DNA of 64,000 nt from Actinomadura geliboluensis (GCF_005889745.1 NZ_VCKZ01000004.1:1-64000); one strand, 5' to 3'. Positions 25,875 through 34,344 are shown, numbered from the stretch's first letter. Numbers and translations are program-made. The notes: generated by a model not told the origin, from the sequence alone.

Positions 25875-26821
25875 CCGCAGTCGGCACCCTCCTCACCTAC
25901 GCGACGCTGCTGGGAATCCTGGGGCCCCGGCTGCTGCGCTTCCGCGGCTGGGCCGATCGTGCTCCACGGCTCGGCGTGCTCGCCTGGCAGACGGCCGGAG
26001 CCTCGGTCATAGCCGCAGTGGTCCTCGCCGGCCTGATGCTGGTGGTGCCTATCGTCCGGACACCGCATGGCCTGGCGGACCTGCTGGCGGCATGCCGCCT
26101 GATGCTGCGCGTGCACTACGAGGTCCCGCCTCAGCCGATCGCGGGCTACACCGGGCTCTTCGTGGCCGGCGGCGTCATGCTCTGGACGGCCGGACATGTC
26201 TTGACCGCCTTCATCGCGACCACTATTCAGAGGCGCCGACACATCCAGACGCTCACCCTGGTGGCCCGCCGCCGACGAGACCTGGGTGCGCTGGTCGTCG
26301 ACTACGACCAGCCGCTTGCCTACTGCCTGCCAGGGCGCCGCCGCTGTGTCGTGCTAAGCACAGGGGCGCTCGAACGGCTGCCTGAGGACCAACTGTCGGC
26401 CGTCCTCGCCCATGAACGCGCGCATCTGGCGGGCCGCCACGATCTCGCCATCAACCTCGCCGTGGCGTTCGGCCGTGCGTTTCCAGCCGTCCCGCTCCTC
26501 CGCGCCGCGCGGGCCGAGGTCCCAAGGTTGCTGGAGTTGCTGGCAGACGACGTGGCCGCGCGCAAGCACGACCGCGTCACCCTAGCGGCGGCGCTGGTGA
26601 CCGTCGCTGGCGGCCGGACGCCGGCCACGGCCATGGGTGCGGGCGGCGGTACAGCGCTCCTGCGGGTCCGCCGCCTTCTCGCGCCCCACGACCCCCTCTC
26701 CCGTACCGGGCGTCTCACCGGCGGCGTGGGAATCGCTCTCCTCGCGACGCTGCCGCTGGCACTCGCTGCGAACCCGGCCATCACGGCGCTCCTTGAACGG
26801 CACTGCCACTTCCCGATGTAA
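25871..26821 (+). CDS. M56 (BlaR1-like) membrane metalloprotease 1
   Basis: 316 residues: N-terminal membrane helices, then a cytosolic zinc protease with HERAH (residues 181-185) and a downstream Glu/Asp motif (RLLELLADDVAA), and two further helices. The C-terminus is short (ALLERHCHFPM) with no penicillin-binding sensor domain. It is thus a minimal BlaR-like signal protease that presumably inactivates the co-encoded BlaI after an envelope cue. The cue is not evident. Translation is coupled to blaI-1. Confidence 0.9.
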   Translation: MTAVGTLLTYATLLGILGPRLLRFRGWADRAPRLGVLAWQTAGASVIAAVVLAGLMLVVPIVRTPHGLADLLAACRLMLRVHYEVPPQPIAGYTGLFVAGGVMLWTAGHVLTAFIATTIQRRRHIQTLTLVARRRRDLGALVVDYDQPLAYCLPGRRRCVVLSTGALERLPEDQLSAVLAHERAHLAGRHDLAINLAVAFGRAFPAVPLLRAARAEVPRLLELLADDVAARKHDRVTLAAALVTVAGGRTPATAMGAGGGTALLRVRRLLAPHDPLSRTGRLTGGVGIALLATLPLALAANPAITALLERHCHFPM

Positions 26822-26847
26822 CGGTGTAACCCGCGCCGAACCGGGCG

Positions 26848-27117
26848 TCACAACCGGACCGGGCCACCAGGTATGCGCAGGTGCACAGAGCCGCCGTTCT
26901 CGACCGTCACCTCGACGTTCTCTCTGGTGAACGACCTCCTGTTTCCAACGGGGCGGAGGGCCACACCCGGATGGACGTACACCGCCGGACACCTCGTGTA
27001 GGTGACGATGACGTCCACCGGCTGACCATCCGAGATCCCATAGCAGACTTCGACCGTCCAGCTTCTGTCTGCGTTCCTCTGGAGCATGGCGTAGCCGCAT
27101 CTCGATCGATCTGGCAC
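26848..27117 (-). CDS. Small protein of unknown function (CPAVYV family)
   Basis: 89 residues. Core: RSWTVEVCYGISDGQPVDVI, then YTRCPAVYVHPGVALRP and RSFTRENVEVTVE, ending in a Gly/Pro-rich strand; it looks like a small all-beta protein with two Cys residues. No family recognised. GTG 27117 is supported by GGGAGG 5 nt upstream. A perfect class A operator lies 65 bp upstream, so it belongs to the predicted regulon. A broken relative with the same motifs is at about 52128-52365. Confidence 0.65.
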   Translation of the reverse strand: MPDRSRCGYAMLQRNADRSWTVEVCYGISDGQPVDVIVTYTRCPAVYVHPGVALRPVGNRRSFTRENVEVTVENGGSVHLRIPGGPVRL

Positions 27118-27181
27118 GTGTGCCTCCCGGTTCAGGCTGAGCCTTGCGGCGGGCGTACTGCACCGACACCTCGTTCGCTCT

Positions 27182-27202
27182 TCTACTAGGCTACATAGTA
27201 GA
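27182..27202 (-). promoter_or_regulatory. Class A BlaI-type operator upstream of 27117
   Basis: TCTACTA-N7-TAGTAGA, a perfect dyad; the only gene start it can serve nearby is the minus-strand GTG 27117. Confidence 0.75.
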
Positions 27203-27252
27203 TAAGTCGGATGGGTGTCCAGTTGACGGCCCGCAGGGTTGGAAAGCAGAGG

Positions 27253-27289
27253 GCGTACCCGTCACCCCAGGGGCGGGTGACGGGTACGC
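27253..27289 (-). terminator. Hairpin terminator after the NlpC/P60 gene
   Basis: A 15-bp perfect stem (27253-27267 with 27275-27289) and a 7-nt loop, 26 bp beyond the stop at 27316. Confidence 0.8.
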
Positions 27290-27315
27290 GGTACCGGGTG
27301 CTCGGAGGGCGATGA

Positions 27316-28359
27316 TCAGGCCACGCGGACGCCGCCGGCGAACGGGCGGCCGGAGATCGAGCTGATCTTGACGACATCGCCGGTCTGCGGGGCGTGGACC
27401 ATCTTGCCGTTGCCGATGTACATGCCCATGTGGTGCAGGTCGGCATAGAAGAAGACCAGGTCACCAGGCTTGAGCTGGCTTTGGGAGACGCGGGTTCCAG
27501 CGTTGTATTGAGCGCCAGTGTAGTGGGGGAGGTTGATGCCCACCTGGGCGTAGGCATAGAGGGTGAGCCCGGAGCAGTCGAATCCCTTGATGTTGGCGCC
27601 CTGGGCGGTGCCGTAGGAAGGGCCGGACGCGTTGCCGCCGCCCCACGAATACGGAACGCCGCGCTGGCTCAGAGCCGCCCTGACCGCTCCCATGGCCTTG
27701 GCCGAGGCGCCCCCGGCATCCACGTTCGGGGCGGGACCTGCGTTGGTGCGAGCGCCCGAGCCAACCCCGAGCTTCGCTTCGACCTTCTTCAGCTTGGTCT
27801 GGAGTTCCTTGCGCTTCTTCTTGGCCTCGTCGGTGAGTTCGCGCACCTGCTTCGCGCGTGCCTCGGCCGATTTGCGGGAGCGCTCGGCGGCCTGCATGGT
27901 CTGCAGCAGGTGGGCGACGCGTGTGCTGTCCTGGCGGGCGAAGTAGTTGAGCGTGGCCGATTTATCCAGTACAGCCTGCGGGTCGTCCGCCGATGCGAAG
28001 GCGACGGCGGGGTCCGCCGGGCCGTTCTTGTAGCTGTCCGCTGCGAGCTTGACGATCCTGGCGCGGGCGTCGTCCAGTGCCTTCTTCTGGCGGGCGGCGT
28101 TGCCCTCGGCCACCTTGGCGGCCCGCTGCGCCTGCTGTAGGCGTACCCGCAACCCGTTGTACTGCTCGCTCAGCTTTTCCGCCTCGTCGGCGAGCTTCTC
28201 CTGTTGCGCAGTCAGCTCTTTCCGGGTGGGCTCGGGCTCGGCCCAGGCGGGCGGGGGAGCCACGAGCGTCGCGGAAACGGCGATCGATGCCGTCCACGCC
28301 GTGCTCTTGATGAGTCGGCGGCGGACCGATGTTCTTTCTCCGGCAGCTCGTCGCTGCAT
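27316..28359 (-). CDS. Secreted coiled-coil NlpC/P60 endopeptidase (RipA/RpfB-partner type)
   Basis: 347 residues. Signal peptide ending PPPAWA (residue 40); coiled coil about 45-195 (LTAQQEKLADEAEKLSEQYN, AKKKRKELQTKLKKVEAKLG); Ala/Gly linker; NlpC/P60 domain from about 220 with Cys262 in GFDCSGLTLYAYAQ and His309/310 in LHHMGMYIGNGKMVHAP. It cleaves peptidoglycan stem peptides, and the coiled coil resembles the autoinhibitory or FtsEX-binding arm of such enzymes. The leader carries a c-di-AMP riboswitch and, upstream of it, a perfect class B operator. A truncated duplicate lies at 56905-57185. Confidence 0.93.
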   Translation of the reverse strand: MQRRAAGERTSVRRRLIKSTAWTASIAVSATLVAPPPAWAEPEPTRKELTAQQEKLADEAEKLSEQYNGLRVRLQQAQRAAKVAEGNAARQKKALDDARARIVKLAADSYKNGPADPAVAFASADDPQAVLDKSATLNYFARQDSTRVAHLLQTMQAAERSRKSAEARAKQVRELTDEAKKKRKELQTKLKKVEAKLGVGSGARTNAGPAPNVDAGGASAKAMGAVRAALSQRGVPYSWGGGNASGPSYGTAQGANIKGFDCSGLTLYAYAQVGINLPHYTGAQYNAGTRVSQSQLKPGDLVFFYADLHHMGMYIGNGKMVHAPQTGDVVKISSISGRPFAGGVRVA

Positions 28360-28373
28360 GCACTGTCCTCTCC

Positions 28374-28535
28374 AGTACGCCTACCGGGTGAGCTGTCGGG
28401 TTCGGGCCGGAGTCGCCCTTCCGCTCGGGGAAGCGGATTCACCCCAGGTGGATAACGGTTCCCCGGTTCCCCGGACGGCGCGGGTCCGCGGGATTCGGCG
28501 TGGCCACCGCCGTCCCCGGCGGGGACGCCGCACGG
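28374..28535 (-). promoter_or_regulatory. ydaO-type c-di-AMP riboswitch of the NlpC/P60 gene
   Basis: On the minus strand: GGGGAACCGGGGAACCG, GGGGTGAATCCGC, CCCGAACCCGACAGC and CACCCGGTAGGCG in order, ending 15 nt before ATG 28359. Expected to lower hydrolase expression when c-di-AMP is high. Confidence 0.88.
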
Positions 28536-28538
28536 CGG

Positions 28539-28557
28539 CTCCTACGGAGCGTAGGAG
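28539..28557 (-). promoter_or_regulatory. Class B BlaI-type operator (perfect dyad)
   Basis: CTCCTAC-N5-GTAGGAG immediately upstream of the riboswitch and 95 bp after the stop of M56 protease 2, so it should govern the hydrolase transcript. Confidence 0.75.
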
Positions 28558-28652
28558 ATGGCGACCTCATTCGCCACCCAAGTGGCCAATTACGACAAAC
28601 CGCCTCTGCTGTCTCGGCGATGTGGTCGGGCCTGCCGGGTTAAAAACGGCCC

Positions 28653-29588
28653 TCAGCAGATCTCGGACAACTGCACGATGGTCGCGGCGGCGACCAAAAG
28701 GGGCGTGGCGACGGCGATGGCAACGAAGGCGGATGCGGCCGCACGGACGGCCCTGCACGGCTTCACCGCCTCGGCGTGCTCGAGACGCAGCAACCGCTCC
28801 GTCAGCGCCCCCGTGGAGGGACCCGCAGCGCCGAGCGCGCCCGCCACACCGGGCGTCGCCGCGAGCCGGCACAGGGCGTCAACGAGCGTGCGCCTTCCGC
28901 AGGCCTGCGCCGCCGCGTCGTCCGCGGCCATCTCCAGCAGCAACGGCAGGGTCTTTTTCGCGCGCCGGACGGTCGGCAACCAGGGGAGGAGCGCGTAGGC
29001 GAGGTCGAGGACGAGCAGCATCGTGTGGTGGCGCTGACGCAGGTGGGTCCGTTCGTGGGCCAGGACCGCACCGAACTCTTCGGGAGTGAGCGTCTCCTGC
29101 GTACCGGTGCTGACCACAATGGCGCGCTCCCGAGCGGATAGAGAGTACGCCACGGGGACGGGGTGGTCGAGGACGAGTACGTCGTCGTGCCGTCCGTGTT
29201 CCTTGGCGACGAGCCGGAGCATCTCCCAGTGCCTGCGCCGGTGCCGCAGAGCTCGCCGGAGCCGGGGCAGGCTGCGGGCGAGCCTGGAGCAGCAGGCCGT
29301 CAGCAGCACCAGGCTCGCGGCGGCCGCCATGATGATCGCCTCGTCACCGTGGTGCGGCAGGCAGTCGCGCAGCCACTCCAGCAGGCCGTGGCCGGGCGCC
29401 GGCGGCGACAGCAGGGCCACCGCGATGATCCCGATGTCGGCGATGAAGGTGCCGGCCAGAGCCGCGAACCAGCAGGCGATGGCGATCCCCGGATGCGCGG
29501 CGGGACGGCGGAGCCGACCGAGGGCGGGACCAGCCAGGCAGCCCAGCAGGACCGCTGTGAACACCAAAGTGATCACGAGGTAGACCAC
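28653..29588 (-). CDS. M56 (BlaR1-like) membrane metalloprotease 2
   Basis: 311 residues: three N-terminal membrane helices, zinc motif HERTH within FGAVLAHERTHLRQRHH, downstream LLEMAADDAAA, then a last helix (AAASAFVAIAVATPLLVAAA) and the short tail IVQLSEIC. There is no penicillin-binding domain. It lies 4 bp after blaI-2 and would be its partner protease. A shrunken copy is at 58476-58751. GTG 29588 is the start. Confidence 0.9.
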   Translation of the reverse strand: MVYLVITLVFTAVLLGCLAGPALGRLRRPAAHPGIAIACWFAALAGTFIADIGIIAVALLSPPAPGHGLLEWLRDCLPHHGDEAIIMAAAASLVLLTACCSRLARSLPRLRRALRHRRRHWEMLRLVAKEHGRHDDVLVLDHPVPVAYSLSARERAIVVSTGTQETLTPEEFGAVLAHERTHLRQRHHTMLLVLDLAYALLPWLPTVRRAKKTLPLLLEMAADDAAAQACGRRTLVDALCRLAATPGVAGALGAAGPSTGALTERLLRLEHAEAVKPCRAVRAAASAFVAIAVATPLLVAAATIVQLSEIC

Positions 29589-29592
29589 GCCG

Positions 29593-29973
29593 TCAGGCCC
29601 CCTGGTCGTCGGATGTCCGCCGGCGCAGGGCGTCCAGCAGGTGGCGCGCGTCCTCGGGCGGGACGGCTTCGGCGAACCTCGCCAGGATGCTGCCGTGATC
29701 GTCGGACTCGGTGAGGGCGTCGAGCATCAACTCGACCGCGTACTCCTCGCGCGCGCGGGTGGGGGCGTAGCGGAAGGCCGTCCCGTCCGGGGTACGCCAC
29801 AGCAGCCCCTTCTGCGCCAGCCTTTCGGCCACGGTCTGGACGGTGTTGTAGGCCAGGGCCTTGTCCGCGTTCTCGTTCAGCGCCGCGAGCAACTCGCGCA
29901 CCCGCAGCGGGCCGCGCGCGTTCCAGAGCACGTCCATGATGGAACGCTCGAGTGATCCGCCCAGTCCGGCCAT
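29593..29973 (-). CDS. BlaI/MecI/CopY-family repressor 2
   Basis: 126 residues: LERSIMDVLWNARGPLRVRE, recognition region AYNTVQTVAERLAQKGL, wing RTPDGTAFRYAPT, and C-terminal dimer helices (ILARFAEAVPPEDARHLLDA). The recognition helix differs clearly from repressors 1 and 3 (NTVQTVAERL against TTVMTVMDNL and TTVLTVMSRL), and it is the gene closest to a perfect class B operator. I therefore infer that it reads class B. GGAGGT precedes ATG 29973. No operator is evident upstream of the gene itself. Confidence 0.9.
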   Translation of the reverse strand: MAGLGGSLERSIMDVLWNARGPLRVRELLAALNENADKALAYNTVQTVAERLAQKGLLWRTPDGTAFRYAPTRAREEYAVELMLDALTESDDHGSILARFAEAVPPEDARHLLDALRRRTSDDQGA

Positions 29974-30042
29974 GCGCCACCTCCGTCCTGCGCACATTGT
30001 GCCGGAGAACCGGCTGTGGACAGGACCGCGGGCTGTCGCTCG

Positions 30043-31791
30043 CTACCGGCACGTGATGCGGGGCTCGGCCTCATACGTGGTGTGGAACTTCTGGCGGCGC
30101 ACCTCTTTCCCGTTCTGCTTGAAGATACGCCAGACGTCGATCTGGAAACCCTCGGCTCCGGGCATCGGGATGCACTTCGGCCCCGACTCGGTCTTGCTCT
30201 CGAAGCTCTTGATCGCGTACTTGCCGGAACTCTTCGATTCGATCTCGTAGCGCTTGGTGCTCCAGAAACTCACGGTGACGGACGTGCCGGTGTAGGCCGT
30301 GTCGACGAGGACGCCGTAAGGCGAGTCGTTGCGCCACCGGAAATCCGGCTGGGGGAAGGAGACGGTCGACTCGCGTCCGGCCGGGTAGCGGGAGATGTAG
30401 TACGAGTGAGGAGTGTGCTGGACGTCCTGCAGCCCGCCGAAGAAGACGGCGTTGAACATCGTCGTCGCGAACTGGGAGATCCCGCCGCCGACATCGTCCA
30501 CGTACCGTCCGTTGAGGATCATCGGCGCCTCCACGAAGCCGCGCGCCTTGTCGCGCTTGCCGACGATTCCGTTGAGGGAGAAGGTCTCGCCGGGCCGGAC
30601 GATATAGCCGTCGAGGATGCCGGCGATGGTGTGGATGTTCTTGACCCGAGGCGCGCAGCACGGATGGCGGGTGGTGAAGGAACTGATCTTCTGCTTGATG
30701 CCCAGGTTGCGGGCCTGATCGGTCGCGACCCGCGGCTTGTCGACGGTCATCGGCAAGGTCACCTCACGTCCTTGCGGCCGCAGTACCGCTCCGGCGACCG
30801 TGTCACCGAGTGCTCGGGTGTCGACTGCCCGGCCCGCCACGGAGGGGACGAGGGCGAGCTTGCCCGACTTGACGTTGAACGTGGCGTCGCGGGCAGGACG
30901 CTCAAGAGCACGCAACCTCGTACCCAGTTCCCGCGCCAATCCCGGGCCGTCGACGCGTGGACTCACCCTGCCCGCTTGATCAGGTGCGAAGACAAGGTAG
31001 GGAGCGAAGCTCCTTGGCGCTACCGTGATCCGCTCACCATCCACGACCAAGCCGACCGGTCCGGACATGGCGACCTGTGCGGGTCCCGCCGCGACCCGGC
31101 GGATCTCGTTCGCGTCCGCCTTGGGCTTCAACGGGCTTGTCTGAAGTTCGGGAATGGTCGACTTGCCTTCCAGCACCGCGAGGAAAGCGGCCTTGATCGG
31201 CCCGGCGGCCGCCTGCGCGTCCAGCCCGGTGCCCGGCTGTGGAAGTACGGTCTCGGGTGTGGTTCCGCGGAACTTCACGGCCCCTTCCCGCACGGACGTG
31301 CCGATCCGTTTGTTGATCTGGCCCAGGGTGGCGGCGAACCGGGTCTCGTCTATGCGGACCTGAGGAGTGATCTCCCGTCCGCCGAAAACAGCGGAGAACA
31401 CTGAGGTGAACCCGAATCCGCCTTGTAGGGCCGCGTCCACGGTCGCCCGGGAATCCAGGGACAGCCCGGCCTCCGCAGGTTCAAGCGTCACCTCTCGGCC
31501 CTGAACTCGCACCTGGAGCGGCTGAGCGGCACGTGGGCCGAGTTCCCTTTCGAGGCGTTCCACGGCGGATCGCTCACTGAGCCCGCCGATGTCGACCCCC
31601 ACTACCGAGGTTCCCCGCGGCACGCCGGTCCCGGCGTACACCGCTGCACCGCCGTAGCCGACGGCCGTGACAATGACCAGGGCCGCGACGGAGAGGAGCA
31701 GGGCTCGCCGGGGGCGGCTTCGGACGGCCAGGACGATCCGAGCAGCGGGCGGTTTCGCCGTGTCCTCAGATGACGGACGTGTGGTGTGCAC
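30043..31791 (-). CDS. VanW family protein with YoaR-like domains
   Basis: About 582 residues. A single N-terminal membrane segment (ALLLSVAALVIVTAVGYGG) anchors a large external part. Two peptidoglycan-binding-like (YoaR N-terminal) repeats cover about 65-350, for example VVGVDIGGLSERSAVERLER. The VanW domain follows with HTIAGILDGYIVRPGETFSL, VDDVGGGISQFATTMFNAVF and HSYYISRYPAGRESTV. VanW proteins accompany glycopeptide-resistance and wall-repair genes; their reaction is unknown. GTG 31791 has AGAGG 5 nt ahead; GTG 31797 also fits. A class A operator lies 42 bp upstream. Confidence 0.92.
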   Translation of the reverse strand: MHTTRPSSEDTAKPPAARIVLAVRSRPRRALLLSVAALVIVTAVGYGGAAVYAGTGVPRGTSVVGVDIGGLSERSAVERLERELGPRAAQPLQVRVQGREVTLEPAEAGLSLDSRATVDAALQGGFGFTSVFSAVFGGREITPQVRIDETRFAATLGQINKRIGTSVREGAVKFRGTTPETVLPQPGTGLDAQAAAGPIKAAFLAVLEGKSTIPELQTSPLKPKADANEIRRVAAGPAQVAMSGPVGLVVDGERITVAPRSFAPYLVFAPDQAGRVSPRVDGPGLARELGTRLRALERPARDATFNVKSGKLALVPSVAGRAVDTRALGDTVAGAVLRPQGREVTLPMTVDKPRVATDQARNLGIKQKISSFTTRHPCCAPRVKNIHTIAGILDGYIVRPGETFSLNGIVGKRDKARGFVEAPMILNGRYVDDVGGGISQFATTMFNAVFFGGLQDVQHTPHSYYISRYPAGRESTVSFPQPDFRWRNDSPYGVLVDTAYTGTSVTVSFWSTKRYEIESKSSGKYAIKSFESKTESGPKCIPMPGAEGFQIDVWRIFKQNGKEVRRQKFHTTYEAEPRITCR

Positions 31792-31832
31792 TGCCACCTC
31801 TTCTCCGGGAGCGTTCCTGATGCCGGGACCAG

Positions 31833-31853
31833 ACTACTAAGTACCGTAGTAGA
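31833..31853 (-). promoter_or_regulatory. Class A BlaI-type operator upstream of the VanW gene
   Basis: ACTACTA-N7-TAGTAGA, 42 bp before the minus-strand start. Confidence 0.75.
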
Positions 31854-31996
31854 GAAATGACGGAAGTAAGCCCTGTCGGGCAAGGCGTCCCTGGCTGGAG
31901 TACGTGGAGAAGCCTTCCGCGTACATATGCACGTCTCGTAGTTCGCGGGTGAGCTGCCAGCGGTTCAGTGATGTCCGATTCGGGTGGGCGAGCGCA

Positions 31997-32017
31997 TCTA
32001 CTAAGAGTACGTAGTAC
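31997..32017 (+). promoter_or_regulatory. Class A-like operator, first of two overlapping sites
   Basis: Left arm TCTACTA is perfect; the right TAGTA arm is offset by one base (8-nt spacer). It overlaps the next site by 4 bp. Confidence 0.55.
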
Positions 32018-32034
32018 TATGCTCATGTAGTAGT
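32014..32034 (+). promoter_or_regulatory. Class A-like operator upstream of methyltransferase 3
   Basis: GTACTAT-N7-TAGTAGT, 23 bp before ATG 32058. Two overlapping dyads suggest binding on alternate faces or cooperative occupancy. Confidence 0.6.
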
Positions 32035-32057
32035 AAGGCGCTGTCGGAGGGAGAACG

Positions 32058-32912
32058 ATGACCACCGCACCTTCAGGCTCGTCCGGCATGGACGGCGAGA
32101 ACGGTTGGAAGAGCACGGCTGGACAGCACTGGGTTCAGCACGAGGATCGTCACGACCGAATGCTCGCGTCCCTCACATCCCGGCTCATGAGCACAGCCGG
32201 GATCTCCGGGACGGACAAGATCCTCGACATCGGCTGTGGATGCGGCGAGACCAGCCGTATCGCCGCCCGGCAGGCCGCGGACGGTGAGGTCCTCGGCGTC
32301 GACATTTCGGCACCGATGCTCGCCCGGGCCCGTGTGCGCGCCGAAGAAGAGGGCCTGGCCAACCTTCGCTTCGAAGAGGCTGACGCCGCGACGGCGCAGC
32401 TCCCGGACGCGTACTACGACCTCGTGCTCAGCCGGTTCGGCGTGATGTTCTTCGATGACGCCAGGGCGGCCTTCGAGAACATCTCGCGATCGCTTCGCCC
32501 CGGTGGTCGGCTGGCCTTTCTCTGCTGGCAGGAGGTCATGCAGAACGAGCACATCGTCGTCCCCTTCAGTGTGCTGGCTGCACACGCGCCGGTACCGGAC
32601 ATCGGGGGGCCCGATGCTCCCGGTCCGTTCTCGCTTGCCGACCCCGAGCGGATTCGCGAACTGCTCAACGATGCCGGCTGCACCGACATCAAGATCGAGC
32701 CGCTACACGAGCGGCTTCGCCTGGGGGCGGACGTGCCGGACGCGCTGGCCTACTTCAGCGAGCACCCGGCGGCCTCGTCGAGCATCACAGCCATGGATGA
32801 AGCCACGCTGGCGAAGGTTGCCGACGAGTTGGCGGAGGCGATCCGGCCGTACCAAACTCCCGAGGGTGTGTTCTTCGGCTCCGCTGCCTGGCTGGTCACG
32901 GCCCGGCGCTGA
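32058..32912 (+). CDS. Class I SAM-dependent methyltransferase (3 of 3)
   Basis: 284 residues. WKSTAGQHWVQHEDRHDRML precedes motif I LDIGCGCGETSRIAARQAAD; then VLGVDISAPMLARARVRAEE, DLVLSRFGVMFFDDARAAF and LRPGGRLAFLCW. This is the UbiE/type 11 group that often methylates quinones or small lipophilic molecules. The C-terminus FFGSAAWLVTARR is typical. It is not a close paralog of the pair at 23.9-25.4 kb, but shares the operator type. ATG 32058 follows GGAGGGAG. Confidence 0.9.
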   Translation: MTTAPSGSSGMDGENGWKSTAGQHWVQHEDRHDRMLASLTSRLMSTAGISGTDKILDIGCGCGETSRIAARQAADGEVLGVDISAPMLARARVRAEEEGLANLRFEEADAATAQLPDAYYDLVLSRFGVMFFDDARAAFENISRSLRPGGRLAFLCWQEVMQNEHIVVPFSVLAAHAPVPDIGGPDAPGPFSLADPERIRELLNDAGCTDIKIEPLHERLRLGADVPDALAYFSEHPAASSSITAMDEATLAKVADELAEAIRPYQTPEGVFFGSAAWLVTARR

Positions 32913-32954
32913 CCGACCGCATCCGAGTTCAGGGGTCGGGTGCCCGGTGAGAGT

Positions 32955-33422
32955 TCAGGTCTCCACTGGTGCAATGGTCTCAGGGCGAGGCGAGGGCGTG
33001 CGGCACTCCCGTAGTGCCCGCAGGCGCCGACGGAGCGCCTCTGCCAGGAGCAGCAGCGAGGCCACCGCGAGCACCGGCTGGAACGGCGCGAAGTAGGAGA
33101 GCGCCCCGCCGAATCCAATGGCGAGTACCACGAGCTTGTTGCACACGGGGCACCCGACCGCGAACAAGGAGACCAAGCCGCCGGCGAACGCCTTCTTGCC
33201 CTGATTGACCACCGGACGAACTGGAGCGATATACGTCGCCAGCAGCAGGCCCTCCAGAACGGCGGTCAATCCGAGGACGGGGTAGTTCCACCACAGCACA
33301 GGGGTCATCCGCGTGTAGAAATCGGTGGGGACTACACCTGTTGGCACCCCGATCGCGAAGGCCGTGACCGCAGCCCCGCCCAGGGCGACACCCCACTGCC
33401 GCCACGTCCAGCTTCGCATCAT
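32955..33422 (-). CDS. Four-helix membrane protein with a CPVC thiol motif
   Basis: 155 residues with about four membrane segments. In the third, LFAVGCPVCNKLVVLAIGFG holds a CxxC at a membrane face, followed by GALSYFAPFQPVLAVASLLL. CxxC inside a small membrane protein suggests thiol-disulfide exchange or copper transfer; a VKOR/DsbB-like role is speculation. ATG-ATG at 33422/33419 follows GGAGGT. A class A operator is 20 bp upstream. CcdA at 48301-49089, also operator-controlled, would be a natural electron supplier. Confidence 0.75.
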   Translation of the reverse strand: MMRSWTWRQWGVALGGAAVTAFAIGVPTGVVPTDFYTRMTPVLWWNYPVLGLTAVLEGLLLATYIAPVRPVVNQGKKAFAGGLVSLFAVGCPVCNKLVVLAIGFGGALSYFAPFQPVLAVASLLLLAEALRRRLRALRECRTPSPRPETIAPVET

Positions 33423-33441
33423 GACCTCCTGCTCCGGGTTA

Positions 33442-33462
33442 CCTACTATTAAGGGTAGTAGA
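33442..33462 (-). promoter_or_regulatory. Class A BlaI-type operator upstream of the CPVC protein gene
   Basis: CCTACTA-N7-TAGTAGA, 20 bp before the start. Confidence 0.72.
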
Positions 33463-33535
33463 AAGCTGTGCGGGCGGTCTTGGCCTTCGGTCACCTCGGC
33501 TCGCTGACAGTGCCGTAGCCGACAACCCAACCGGC

Positions 33536-34327
33536 TCAATCGGGCTTCGCGGGCCTCGCGATGTCGGTGTCACCGCCGAGATAGCGGCTAGGGGAGGTGC
33601 CGGCGGTGCGCCGGAAGGCTGCGAGGAACGCGCTCGGAGTCGCGTATCCGACAGCGTGTGCGGCATGGGAGACGGGTCGGCCTTCGGCGAGCAAGGACAG
33701 GGCGGTGCGCATCCGCATGTGGATGCGCCAGCGATCGAAGCTCATTCCGGTGTCGTTGACGAACAGCCGAGTCAGCGTCCGTCGGCTCACCCCGACCGCG
33801 CGGGCGTGCGCCTCAAGGCTGCGTTGATCTGCGGGGTCGGCGAGCAGCGCTCGGGTGACGGCTTGAACGCGTTCGTCGACGGCTTCGGGCACGTCGATGG
33901 GCGTTGTCGGGAGCGGATTCAGGAGGTCCAGCACGACCGCCTCGGCTCGGAGCCGGACGTCATCGTCGAGGTCGTTGCGGGCGAGGTAGGCGATCAGGTG
34001 GGCGAGGAGCCCGTCCACACCGACCGGCGTGGGGACGGCCCAGTCGAGGGCGCACCGGCCCGGTTCGAGGTAGAGGCTGCACAGCACCGCGTCGCGGGTT
34101 GCGCCGGTTCGGTGGACGACCCCGGCCGGCAGCCACAATGCGCGAGTGGGCGGTAGTACCCAGTGTGCATTACCGACCACCACGCAGAGCACGCCCCGTC
34201 GCGTCCACGCCAGCTGGTGTTGCGGGTGGCTGTGGGGATCGAACCACTGCCCTGACGACAGCGGGAAGTGCCCGACGACGATCGCGCCCACCTCGGTCGG
34301 AGCGGCACCCACCACGAAATCGGCCAT
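33536..34327 (-). CDS. AraC-family transcriptional regulator
   Basis: About 263 residues. The N-terminal cupin (FDPHSHPQHQLAWTRRGVLC, RALWLPAGVVHRTG) senses a ligand; the C-terminal double HTH shows LEAHARAVGVSRRTLTRLF and VSHAAHAVGYATPSAFLAAF, then RTAGTSPSRYL. ATG 34327 (MADFVVGAAPTE) was preferred because direct repeats that look like its operator lie just upstream (34345-34375); in-frame GTG/TTG codons to 34396 would run through them. It is divergent from the MFS gene at 34413 and probably controls it. Confidence 0.88.
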   Translation of the reverse strand: MADFVVGAAPTEVGAIVVGHFPLSSGQWFDPHSHPQHQLAWTRRGVLCVVVGNAHWVLPPTRALWLPAGVVHRTGATRDAVLCSLYLEPGRCALDWAVPTPVGVDGLLAHLIAYLARNDLDDDVRLRAEAVVLDLLNPLPTTPIDVPEAVDERVQAVTRALLADPADQRSLEAHARAVGVSRRTLTRLFVNDTGMSFDRWRIHMRMRTALSLLAEGRPVSHAAHAVGYATPSAFLAAFRRTAGTSPSRYLGGDTDIARPAKPD

Positions 34328-34344
34328 ACCGCCCCACCGTATGT

